DNA from: Desulfobacula sp.
GTDB lineage: Bacteria; Desulfobacterota; Desulfobacteria; Desulfobacterales; Desulfobacteraceae
Length of the DNA stretch: 64,000 nucleotides
Direction: 5' to 3'
Assembly: GCF_030145145.1 (NCBI RefSeq)
Contig: NZ_JAQYWD010000035.1
Location: forward strand, 1 to 64,000
Shown: one piece after another, positions 35,035 through 42,521 of the stretch
Numbering within the stretch: position 1 is the stretch's first letter
How the letters are laid out: every line of letters starts with the position of its first letter
Position numbers and translations under genes: made by a program
Notes under the pieces: model-generated
Databases searched by the model: none
Seen by the model: the letters and a program-made list of their open reading frames with translations, nothing else
Told to the model about the DNA's origin: nothing

Positions 35035-36324
35035 TTATAGTCGCCAGAAATTGATACCCAGTTCTTTTACTTCTTTTGAATCAAACACGGATTTAACATC
35101 AATCAGGCAGCCATTTGGAAGCAGCATGTCTTTGATTCCTGGAAGGCTCGTTTCCAGATATGCCTTATGGGGTACAGCCAGGATAAGGGCTGAAAGATCT
35201 TTGAGATCATCCCACTGGCATAAATCTACATTATAGTAGGCCTGTGCCTCTTTGGGATCGGCAATGGCATCATGCACCAGGACATGGGTGCCATAGGAAT
35301 GAAGCTCTTCAATAATATCCACCACCCGGGTATTTCTCAGGTCCGGACAGTCCTCTTTAAACGTAAGCCCCAGAATCCCAACTTTTGAATCCTTTATATG
35401 CAATCCCTGGTTGATCATCATTTTAATGGTTTTTTCAACCACAAACCGCCCCATATTGTCATTGATTCTTCGACCGGCCAGAATGATTTGGGGATGGTAG
35501 CCTTCGGATTCTGCCTTAAAGGTCAAATAGTAGGGATCAACCCCGATACAGTGACCGCCCACAAGTCCGGGCTTAAACGGAAGAAAATTCCATTTGGATC
35601 CGGCCGCTTCCAATACATTTTTTGTATCAATACCGAAGCGATCAAAAATCAGGGCCAGTTCATTCATTAACGCGATATTCAAATCCCGCTGCGTATTTTC
35701 GATGACCTTGGCGGCTTCGGCTTCTTTGATGGTTTGGGTTCTGTGGACCCCTGCCTCAATAATCGTTTCATACAGCGCTGCCACGCGGTCACAGGTATCT
35801 TCATCATCTCCTGACACCACTTTTACAATTTTTGGCAGGGTATGTTCCTTGTCTCCCGGATTGATCCGTTCCGGCGAGTACCCCACATGAAAATCTGTTT
35901 TCCATTTGTACCCGGATTCTTTTTCCAGGATCGGGACACATACCTCTTCCGTCACACCGGGATAGACCGTGGATTCAAAAATAACGATGGCCCCTTTTTT
36001 CATGTAGCGCCCCGCTGTTGCGGAGGAACTTTCCATGTACGTCAAATCCGGCCGCCGGGCCGCATCAATGGGGGTGGGGACGGCCACGATGATATAATCG
36101 GCATCGGCAATACCGGCGGGATCAGATGTGGGGAAAAAAAAGGGGGCGTTTTCAAACTCTTGGGTTGACACTTCCCCCGTGGGATCTATAAACTTTTTGC
36201 AGTTTTCAATAATACGCGCTTTCAGGTCAAGGCCGGTGGTGTGAAATTTTGTGCCAAAATGAACCGCCAGGGGTAATCCAACATAGCCCAGTCCAATGAC
36301 TGCGATTTTTTTGTTTTGATCCAT
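35035..36324 (-). CDS. Nucleotide-sugar dehydrogenase, TviB/WbpO type (UDP-HexNAc dehydrogenase)
   Basis: A 429-residue NAD-dependent four-electron dehydrogenase: VIGLGYVGLPLAVHFG at the N-terminus, TVYPGVTEEVCVPILE in the middle, the catalytic Cys in GGHCIGVDPYYL near residue 258 and the C-terminal GLTFKEDCPDLRNTR. The VDPYY signature and the length point to the subfamily that oxidises UDP-N-acetyl-glucosamine or -galactosamine to the uronic acid (TviB/WbpO), rather than UDP-glucose. With the 4-epimerase at 36534 it makes amino-uronic acid donors. It is separated from that gene by repeat A3. Confidence 0.85.
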   Translation of the reverse strand: MDQNKKIAVIGLGYVGLPLAVHFGTKFHTTGLDLKARIIENCKKFIDPTGEVSTQEFENAPFFFPTSDPAGIADADYIIVAVPTPIDAARRPDLTYMESSSATAGRYMKKGAIVIFESTVYPGVTEEVCVPILEKESGYKWKTDFHVGYSPERINPGDKEHTLPKIVKVVSGDDEDTCDRVAALYETIIEAGVHRTQTIKEAEAAKVIENTQRDLNIALMNELALIFDRFGIDTKNVLEAAGSKWNFLPFKPGLVGGHCIGVDPYYLTFKAESEGYHPQIILAGRRINDNMGRFVVEKTIKMMINQGLHIKDSKVGILGLTFKEDCPDLRNTRVVDIIEELHSYGTHVLVHDAIADPKEAQAYYNVDLCQWDDLKDLSALILAVPHKAYLETSLPGIKDMLLPNGCLIDVKSVFDSKEVKELGINFWRL

Positions 36325-36382
36325 GGAACCTTTTCTCCGCTTTGGTTATTGACTCGATTTTCCATATGGGGTTATTTTACAT

Positions 36383-36472
36383 GGGGTCAGGCTTGCGTTA
36401 TTGACGCTTTTGTTGAATAGCTTTGTTATTTACAGTCTGTTATCAAAAGCACAATAACACAAGCCTGACCCC
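36383..36472 (+). repeat. Repeat family A, copy A3
   Basis: A 90-bp palindrome with arms of family A, orientation plus. It lies between the 4-epimerase stop and the dehydrogenase start. Confidence 0.9.
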
Positions 36473-36533
36473 TTACAATTTTACTTCCCTCAATACTCAC
36501 CACTCAATACTCAATACTTTCATCCCATGGCAG

Positions 36534-37538
36534 TTATTGATAATATTCTCTATACCATTTAATAAAATTTTGTATGCCCTCATCCACAGGGGTCGAGGGT
36601 TTAAACCCGGTATCCTTGATCAGGTCATTGACATCGGCATAGGTTGCCGGGACATCGCCTGCCTGTAATGGCAAATATTTCTTAACCGCTTTTTTCCCAA
36701 TGGCCTTTTCAATGGCTTCAACGAATGACATCAGGGCGATGGGTTGATTATTTCCGATATTGTACAATTTATAGGGGACACAACTGCTTGAAGGGTTGGG
36801 GGTGTCGGACGTCCAGTCGGGATCTGCCTTGGGAACCGTGTTCAATACCCTGACAACGCCCTCCACAATATCATCAATATAGGTGAAGTCCCGTTGCATG
36901 TCCCCATTATTAAAGACGTTAATGGGGTCATTGTTTAAAATGGCTTTGGTAAAGAGAAAAAGGGCCATATCCGGTCTTCCCCAGGGACCGTAAACCGTAA
37001 AGAATCGCAGGCCGGTTGTGGGAAGATTGTACAAATAGCTGTACGTATGGGCCATTAATTCATTGGCCTTTTTGGATGCAGCATACAGGCTGATGGGATG
37101 GTCCACGTTATGCCGGACGGAAAACGGCATATGGGTATTCAGTCCGTATACGGAACTGCTGGAAGCGTACACCAGATGTTTGACCTTGGAATGCCGGCAC
37201 CCTTCCAGGATATTGCCGAAACCGACCAGGTTGCTGTCAATATAGGATGCCGGGTTTTCAATACTGTACCGGACGCCTGCCTGGGCGGCAAGGTTGACAA
37301 CGCCGTCAAATGCCACGGTTTCAAACAGCTCTTTGATGGTGTCACGGTCCGCAATATCGCCGAGAATAAAATTAAAATCAGGTTCTCGTTCAATGATCGC
37401 CAACCTGTTTTTTTTAAGATTCACATCATAATAATCATTTAAATTATCAATACCATAAACGGTATGCCCGTCTTTGAGCAGGCGCCTACTCAGATTAAAG
37501 CCGATAAACCCTGCCGCACCGGTTACAAGAATTTTCAT
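36534..37538 (-). CDS. UDP-glucuronate 4-epimerase-like NAD-dependent epimerase
   Basis: A 334-residue short-chain dehydrogenase/epimerase: GAAGFIGFNLSRRLL (NAD-binding GxxGxxG, residues 7-13), the NLAAQAGVRYS segment, ASSSSVYG and the catalytic Tyr-Lys in YAASKKAN near residue 152. The VYGIDNLNDYYDVNLKKNRL and AAQAGVRYSIENP patterns are those of UDP-glucuronate 4-epimerases of capsule loci (LspL/Cap1J type), giving UDP-galacturonate. Its substrate could come from Ugd (15021-16361). The stop is 210 bases upstream of the dehydrogenase start, with repeat A3 between. Confidence 0.85.
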   Translation of the reverse strand: MKILVTGAAGFIGFNLSRRLLKDGHTVYGIDNLNDYYDVNLKKNRLAIIEREPDFNFILGDIADRDTIKELFETVAFDGVVNLAAQAGVRYSIENPASYIDSNLVGFGNILEGCRHSKVKHLVYASSSSVYGLNTHMPFSVRHNVDHPISLYAASKKANELMAHTYSYLYNLPTTGLRFFTVYGPWGRPDMALFLFTKAILNNDPINVFNNGDMQRDFTYIDDIVEGVVRVLNTVPKADPDWTSDTPNPSSSCVPYKLYNIGNNQPIALMSFVEAIEKAIGKKAVKKYLPLQAGDVPATYADVNDLIKDTGFKPSTPVDEGIQNFIKWYREYYQ

Positions 37539-37650
37539 AATATTTCCTTACCTGATGGATATTCTGGTTTCAAAAATGAGTGAAATATGCTGATGTGTTT
37601 AACACAGGTAATATAGAAAAAACAATGAAATTATCAAGCCACGACTATCA

Positions 37651-37860
37651 TTATGGTAAATCAGAATAAATAGGGGAACTGCTCCACTTGCTGATTCTTT
37701 CCCACCCATATCGGTCTTCCCAGCCTTTTCTGCGGCTTTTGGGTTTTTTCCTTTTTTCTTGACCGGGGTATCCGGGTCCCATATCCAGTATACGCCTGTC
37801 AACCGGTGATCTGCGATCGACCGGAGAGCGTTTTGCATGAACACTTTTTGCATGAACCAT
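37651..37860 (-). CDS. Small basic protein of unknown function
   Basis: A 69-residue frame (MVHAKSVHAKRSPVDRRSPV at the start), very rich in Arg and Lys, with the short internal repeats VHAK and SPVDRR. I do not recognise the family. Support comes from an unusually strong ribosome-binding site, AAAGGAGG, five bases before the ATG. An overlapping frame (37599-37853) has no such signal. The next element upstream is mobile repeat B1, inserted 30 bases from the ATG, so the promoter may be displaced or carried by B1. Confidence 0.45.
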   Translation of the reverse strand: MVHAKSVHAKRSPVDRRSPVDRRILDMGPGYPGQEKRKKPKSRRKGWEDRYGWERISKWSSSPIYSDLP

Positions 37861-37889
37861 TATATCCTCCTTTAAAAGTTAAGGGGTAA

Positions 37890-38033
37890 CTCAACTTTCG
37901 GAGTTGGCAATTTTTCCATGGGGTCAGGCTTTCTTTATGGCACTTTTCACCCGTCTGTTTATGAAATAATTATAAAAAGCACCATAAAAAAAGCCTGACC
38001 CCCGTCCATTAAAGCTAAAGTCCGAAAGTTGAG
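37890..38033 (+). mobile_element. Miniature mobile element family B, copy B1
   Basis: A 144-bp element bounded by perfect inverted repeats CTCAACTTTCGG and CCGAAAGTTGAG. It is flanked by GGGGTAA (37883-37889) and GAGGTAA (38034-38040), a 7-bp target duplication with one change. The core is a palindrome with ends GGGGTCAGGCTTT and AAAGCCTGACCCC, related to family A. It has no coding capacity. Confidence 0.8.
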
Positions 38034-38155
38034 GAGGTAACTTTAAAATCGCCAGGATGCAGTGGATAAGGACATCACAGGATAAAGCTTGTTTCAACCT
38101 CAGTGTGCATATATTCTATAGTATATAAAATATACAAAAATTGTCAAAATATTTT

Positions 38156-38542
38156 TTAAGGAAAAATCAACTTTTCAAGGATCAGGCCATAAAATTGTTT
38201 GATGTCTGACGAAAAAATCCACCCCAAATGGGTTGAGCAATACTGACAGGTACCAATTTGCCAGGAAAACCCCGGGAACCATGAAAATTCAGGCGAGGGT
38301 ATGGAACTGGACCGGCATCCCCTGGCATTTGAAAAACACCCAATCTCAAACACATAGCCATGAAGATTGGCAAAAATATGACGAAATGCATCATTGACGA
38401 GGATTTGTTTTGAAGGGTCGGTGATGGGATGACGGCAATCGGCACACAGGATGACCGCCTCTTCCCGCAGCACGGTCTGGGGCTGGTCCTGGTCCCGGGC
38501 ACCCCTGAGCGGCGATTGTTTACAGATCACTTCCATATCCAT
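38156..38542 (-). CDS. CULT-domain protein (bacterial cereblon-like)
   Basis: A 128-residue single-domain protein. Zinc ligands Cys33, Cys36, Cys99 and Cys102 form two CxxC knuckles. The aromatic cage of cereblon is present as Trp88 and Trp94 (FSWFPGFSW) and Trp108 (HLGWIF). The spacing of the three Trp (6 and 14) and of the Cys equals what I recall for the bacterial cereblon homologue MsCI4 of Magnetospirillum, which binds uridine and thalidomide-type ligands. There is no signal peptide. In bacteria the natural ligand and role are unknown. It is flanked by family B repeats on both sides and has no obvious partner gene. Confidence 0.8.
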   Translation of the reverse strand: MDMEVICKQSPLRGARDQDQPQTVLREEAVILCADCRHPITDPSKQILVNDAFRHIFANLHGYVFEIGCFSNARGCRSSSIPSPEFSWFPGFSWQIGTCQYCSTHLGWIFSSDIKQFYGLILEKLIFP

Positions 38543-38559
38543 GCCTTTAATTTTTACAT

Positions 38560-38642
38560 GGGGTCAGGCTTTCCTTATGGCGCTTTTTACCCGTCTGGTC
38601 AAAAAATAATGATAAAAAGCACAATAAAAAAAGCCTGACCCC
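38560..38642 (+). repeat. Family B core without its outer arms (B2)
   Basis: An 83-bp palindrome nearly identical to the inner part of B1 and B3 (GGGGTCAGGCTTTCC left, AAAAGCCTGACCCC right), including the following CGTCCATT. The CTCAACTTTCGG ends are absent, so it is a decayed copy or the free ancestor of the core. Confidence 0.8.
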
Positions 38643-38663
38643 GTCCATTGAAATTCTTTGCGG

Positions 38664-39437
38664 TCACTTTTTCCCCCATTCTTGTTTGGTCATGCCCGCC
38701 AGGGGTTCTTTATCAAGGTAATAAAGGGTTGCCCCCACCGGGGCAAACGATAAAAATACCATATTCAACCCGGGGACAAGAAACAAAAGACCAAATCCCA
38801 CATGAAACCATAGATTCTTCTTTAAAAACCCCAGCCGGGTTTTAAAGGGGACCATGCGCCTGGCCGGTATCAGGTCTGTATTGTCCCATGCCAGAAACAT
38901 GACCGCCACAATAGAGGAGATAAATATGATCACAGGACTGACCGGGGTCAACAAACCCAACAGCATGATGATGAGAGAAATCAACACCGGCAGGATTGCC
39001 CTGGGGATTTCCTGTTTGATCAAATGCACGAAAAACCCCACCCATGAACCGGGTTCAAAATGCGCTTCCGTTCCCCGGACAAGGGTTTCTGTAATCCTGG
39101 ACATATAATCCATGATAAACACACAAAACAATACTTGTGCGATCAAGTACGCCAGCACCATGGAAATGGCCGCCAGGACGATGGACAGAATCCAGGAAAC
39201 CACTTTCCATAGAACGATCAGCCAACCCTGATCCGGCATTCGCCAGATCAGGTTCAAAATGTCTGCGTGCCAGTATAACACCAGACCGGATAACAAAAGG
39301 GTCAAAAACAAGACGACAATAAACCGCAATATCCCCAGCATCAGCAGTTTCGGTGTTTTAAAGGCGAGTATTACCCCTTTGATATTATATTTTAATCCCT
39401 CATATATGCTCATTTTACGCTCTTCATCCTCTATCAA
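38664..39437 (-). CDS. EI24/CysZ-like membrane protein
   Basis: A 257-residue inner-membrane protein with about six hydrophobic segments (LGILRFIVVLFLTLLLSGLV and others). YNIKGVILAFKTPKLLML at the start, GTEAHFEPGSWVGFFVH in the middle and LLFLVPGLNMVFLSFAPVGA near the end are the pattern of the EI24 domain, shared with the sulfate permease CysZ. A transport role is possible but not shown. The first Met is uncertain: the ATG at residue 9 (MSIYEGLKYN) begins the conserved part. It is followed after 21 bases by repeat B2. Confidence 0.7.
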   Translation of the reverse strand: MIEDEERKMSIYEGLKYNIKGVILAFKTPKLLMLGILRFIVVLFLTLLLSGLVLYWHADILNLIWRMPDQGWLIVLWKVVSWILSIVLAAISMVLAYLIAQVLFCVFIMDYMSRITETLVRGTEAHFEPGSWVGFFVHLIKQEIPRAILPVLISLIIMLLGLLTPVSPVIIFISSIVAVMFLAWDNTDLIPARRMVPFKTRLGFLKKNLWFHVGFGLLFLVPGLNMVFLSFAPVGATLYYLDKEPLAGMTKQEWGKK

Positions 39438-39455
39438 TTCCTCATTATAAAAAAT

Positions 39456-39722
39456 GGGTCAGGCTTGCGTTATTGACTCAACTTTCGGGGTTGGTCATTT
39501 ATATATGGGGTCAGGCTTTCTTTATGGCGCTTTTTACCCGTCTGGTCATAAAATAATGATAAAAAGCACAATAAAAAAAGCCTGACCCCTTACATTAAAG
39601 CTAAAGTCCGAAAGTTGAGTTATTGACACTTTTGTCGGCTTCTATCCTTAATTATTCAGGCTTTGGGCAAAAGCATGGAGCCTGATAAAAGATTCAGCCT
39701 CCAATAACACAAGCCTGACCCC
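39456..39722 (+). repeat. Repeat family A, copy A4, interrupted by element B3
   Basis: The left arm (GGGTCAGGCTTGCG) runs to TTATTGA at 39470-39476, then B3 follows. TTATTGA is repeated at 39620-39626 and the rest of the family A palindrome continues to CCCC at 39722. The right half carries an extra 26-bp hairpin (39676-39701), also found in A5. Confidence 0.9.
39477..39619 (+). mobile_element. Miniature mobile element family B, copy B3
   Basis: A 143-bp element with the same ends CTCAACTTTCGG and CCGAAAGTTGAG as B1. It is inserted into repeat A4 and flanked by a perfect 7-bp duplication TTATTGA. The core matches B1 and B2. Confidence 0.9.
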
Positions 39723-39834
39723 GTTATAGCTATAATCATAATGAAAATTGCTGCTTTCCCTTGATCTTTCTTGTGAAATCTTTACAAGTGTACTATAGAA
39801 CCTTCAAATTTTCAACGTCAAGGAGTCAGTAGTC

Positions 39835-40674
39835 ATGAAAATATATTATGTGGATGGCAAATTTGTTCCCGCTGATCAGGCTGTGATACCGGTAAATGAT
39901 CTTGCCCTTTTGAGGGGATACGGCGTCTGTGATATCATGCGCACTTACAGGGGGAAACCCTTTTTTTTAAATGATCACATCAAACGGCTGGAAAACTCGG
40001 CAAGTGAAATCGGTCTGTCTTTACCCTGGCAGACCCGGGAGATCAAAAACATTGTGCTGGAAACACTCCATCGAAACACGGACGTTGATGAAGCAAATAT
40101 CAGGATTATCATCACCGGTGGACCCAGTTCCGACTTTTTTTATCCCCAGGGCAACCCCCGGCTGATTGTCCTCGTCACCGACATGACCGCACTGCCCGAT
40201 ACCTGGTATACAAAGGGCGTCAAGGTCATCACCCACCCCCTGGAAAGACCGCTGCCGGGAGCCAAGGTCATCTCCTATATACCGGCTGCCATGGCCTTAA
40301 AACAGGCAAAAGAACAAGGGGCCATCGAGGCCTTATACATCAATCGAAACAAAGAAGCTTTGGAAGGCACCACCAGCAATCTGTTTGCCTTTTTCGGGCA
40401 GACCCTGGTCACCCCCGGGGAGGGGGTTCTCAAAGGCATCACCCGGCAGGCCATCCTGTCCCTTGCCAAACCCCTGTACAAGACAGAAGAAAAAGCCATC
40501 CCATTGGAACGCTTGTTAACGGCCAGCGAAGTCTTTATCACCGGCACGAACAAAGGCATTGTACCGGTGGTTCAAATTGATGCCGCCCGCATTGGAACGG
40601 GCACACCCGGGGTCAATACGACCCGGCTCATGACGGAACTGGAACAGCATACCCTTGCATTTATCAACTCATAA
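39835..40674 (+). CDS. Class IV aminotransferase (branched-chain aminotransferase / aminodeoxychorismate lyase family)
   Basis: A 279-residue PLP enzyme. The start VDGKFVPADQAVIPVNDLA is followed by LLRGYGVCDIMRTYRG. The PLP-binding Lys lies in GAKVISYIPAAMAL near residue 145, and the cofactor phosphate loop in EGTTSNLFAFF. The C-terminal EVFITGTNKGIVPVVQID is also usual. The fold is shared by IlvE, D-amino acid aminotransferase and PabC; the substrate cannot be fixed from sequence. It has a good ribosome-binding site (AAGGAG). It is a single plus-strand gene between repeats A4 and A5. Confidence 0.85.
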   Translation: MKIYYVDGKFVPADQAVIPVNDLALLRGYGVCDIMRTYRGKPFFLNDHIKRLENSASEIGLSLPWQTREIKNIVLETLHRNTDVDEANIRIIITGGPSSDFFYPQGNPRLIVLVTDMTALPDTWYTKGVKVITHPLERPLPGAKVISYIPAAMALKQAKEQGAIEALYINRNKEALEGTTSNLFAFFGQTLVTPGEGVLKGITRQAILSLAKPLYKTEEKAIPLERLLTASEVFITGTNKGIVPVVQIDAARIGTGTPGVNTTRLMTELEQHTLAFINS

Positions 40675-40720
40675 TCAGACCAGCAATTCTCATTATAAAA
40701 CGCAGTAGTCGCCAGACAAT

Positions 40721-40834
40721 GGTTCAGGCTTGCGTTATTGACGCTTTTGCTGAATTTCTTTGCTATTATAGTCTGTTGTCAAAAGCATGGAGCCTGATAA
40801 AAGATTCAGCCTCCAATAACACAAGCCTGACCCC
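40721..40834 (+). repeat. Repeat family A, copy A5 (long form)
   Basis: The left arm is slightly eroded (TGGTTCAGGCTTGCG) and the right arm ends in AAGCCTGACCCC. It contains the same extra 26-bp hairpin as A4 (40788-40813). It lies between convergent genes. Confidence 0.85.
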
Positions 40835-40859
40835 TCCTGGGTATTGGCCGAAACGATGA

Positions 40860-42497
40860 TCAAGCCCCAGGGATGCATTTAATGACATAGGAAATATTTT
40901 TGGAAAATTCTTTATAGGACACGTTTTGTCTTTGTTCGATCAGATCTCCCCGGATGCCAAACCGTGTCCGATAGCAGTCAAAAAAACACCCTTCTCTTGA
41001 TATTGAATTATTGTTCAAATCATGGGGTGTCCCCCCCAAACATCGCCGGGCAATTTTTGTCTGGCGTGTAATCCGGGCCTCTTTTAACAGGACCATGACC
41101 GCTTCACTGATATGGATCCCATCCGGAACCCCCGTGCTTTCAAGCCGGGATGCCGTATTGACCGCTTTACCGATGGCCGTTACAATTCTTCTTTCCTGGC
41201 TTCCCAAAGGACCGATCAAGGCCGTCCCCATTTCCATACCCGCCCTGAAATGGATATCTGCCCGGGCTTCCGCCATTATTTTTCTCACTCGACCGGCCCT
41301 GTCCATGTCGTGCCGGCCGGTTTTCAGCAAGTGTATGTCATTAAAAATAGAGGCAACCGCCAAAACCACCAGCATGATCCGCTCATGGGGTCCCATGGGA
41401 AATTGAACGGTTTGGCTGTCAAAGGGGGATGCGTTCTGCAGGAACACGGAGTCACCGATAAAATTATCAATCCTGCAGGCATACCGGGTCGCATTATTGG
41501 CTGCAATCTGGTGGCAAAGGTTCAGAATGAAAAAATAGTCCAGGGGATTCTTGATTTTTTTCCGCAGAATGGCTGATCCGGCCATGTCCAAAAAGGCATA
41601 CACCCCATCGGTGATGGTGACTGCCGTCATATTGAGCTGGGTTTCATTTACCGCACCCACGGCTTTCAGGTAGGCTTTCTGGGCATTTAATTCAATTTCT
41701 TTGTTTTTCAACAACACCGCGGTTTTTCGAAGCCTTTTTTCCTTGCGCCATATGATATGGGCTGCTGACCGGCCCCGGGCAAATCCAATATGGGCAATGG
41801 ATGCCATCTCAATGGCAGAAATCAACCGGTTCAATCGTTTTTTTAACTGGTGTTCATGGATAAAGGCATGGTTGTTTTTCTGCAACAGGTCATCATTTAC
41901 CGTGTTAAATACAATGGCGCCAAAATCCGGAACATACGCAGACAGAAAATTTTTGGACTTGAATTGTTTGACAATGGCCATGTCAATTTTCAAATCCGGC
42001 AGGGGTTTAAACTGTTCTCCGTTGTACGAAAGAATCGATGTGGTTGAACAGGTTTCTTCATCCGCTGTTAAATCGTCTGGATGCGATACGTCAGGAAGGG
42101 TATCAATAATGAGAATTTTAATGCCTTTTTTATAAAAATCCTGGTGATTTCTCAGGACAAAGGAAATAATGCCATCGGTCTCTTTTTTATCCCCCAATGG
42201 GGTTTCTCTGTACAATCGAACCGGTGACAAGCCTTTGGATTTTGCCACCAGGTCACCAAAATATTTCAGGAATACCCCGTTCAGTCCCTTTCCATTAAAC
42301 TTATACAAAATGCCCCGGTCCCATTTATCCGGCGGTAAAAATTTCAAGCCGGTCCGATTGGTTCCCAGCAACAGGGCCACCTCTCTGGCCGGTATCAAGC
42401 GCAGGGAAAAGGACAACAGACGGTCCAGGGTATTTTTTCGTTTAAAGACCACCCGTTCAAATTTGTTTAAATCAGGCAATTCACGCTTCATTGGCAC
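40860..42497 (-). CDS. Class III nucleotide cyclase-domain protein
   Basis: A 545-residue protein without signal peptide or helices. The N-terminal 260 residues match no domain I recognise. Residues about 290-500 form a class III cyclase domain: metal ligands Asp in FLDMAGS and Asp in FIGDSVF, then RRIVTAIGKAVN with the transition-state Asn and Arg in NTASRLES. The base-selecting Lys is replaced by Asn (IDNFIGD) and the second selecting position is Thr, so product specificity is uncertain. It lies 24 bases after mfd on the same strand and may be co-transcribed with it. Confidence 0.75.
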   Translation of the reverse strand: MPMKRELPDLNKFERVVFKRKNTLDRLLSFSLRLIPAREVALLLGTNRTGLKFLPPDKWDRGILYKFNGKGLNGVFLKYFGDLVAKSKGLSPVRLYRETPLGDKKETDGIISFVLRNHQDFYKKGIKILIIDTLPDVSHPDDLTADEETCSTTSILSYNGEQFKPLPDLKIDMAIVKQFKSKNFLSAYVPDFGAIVFNTVNDDLLQKNNHAFIHEHQLKKRLNRLISAIEMASIAHIGFARGRSAAHIIWRKEKRLRKTAVLLKNKEIELNAQKAYLKAVGAVNETQLNMTAVTITDGVYAFLDMAGSAILRKKIKNPLDYFFILNLCHQIAANNATRYACRIDNFIGDSVFLQNASPFDSQTVQFPMGPHERIMLVVLAVASIFNDIHLLKTGRHDMDRAGRVRKIMAEARADIHFRAGMEMGTALIGPLGSQERRIVTAIGKAVNTASRLESTGVPDGIHISEAVMVLLKEARITRQTKIARRCLGGTPHDLNNNSISREGCFFDCYRTRFGIRGDLIEQRQNVSYKEFSKNISYVIKCIPGA

Positions 42498-42521
42498 CCT
42501 ATTTCTCCCTTCACTGACCCA

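Larger units (their letters stand above)
39438..39834. other. Divergent intergenic region filled by nested repeats
   Basis: 397 bp between the EI24-like gene and the aminotransferase gene. Most of it is repeat A4 with B3 inside it. The rest, 39723-39834, is AT-rich and ends with AAGGAG before the aminotransferase ATG. No gene is seen. Confidence 0.7.

Noticed and set aside
37599-37853. 84-residue frame overlapping the small basic protein
   Set aside because: It has no ribosome-binding site; the alternative frame at 37651-37860 has a very strong one.
34934-40834. Closely spaced repeats as a CRISPR array
   Set aside because: The repeats are long palindromes spaced by genes of 1 kb or more, without regular spacers or cas genes.
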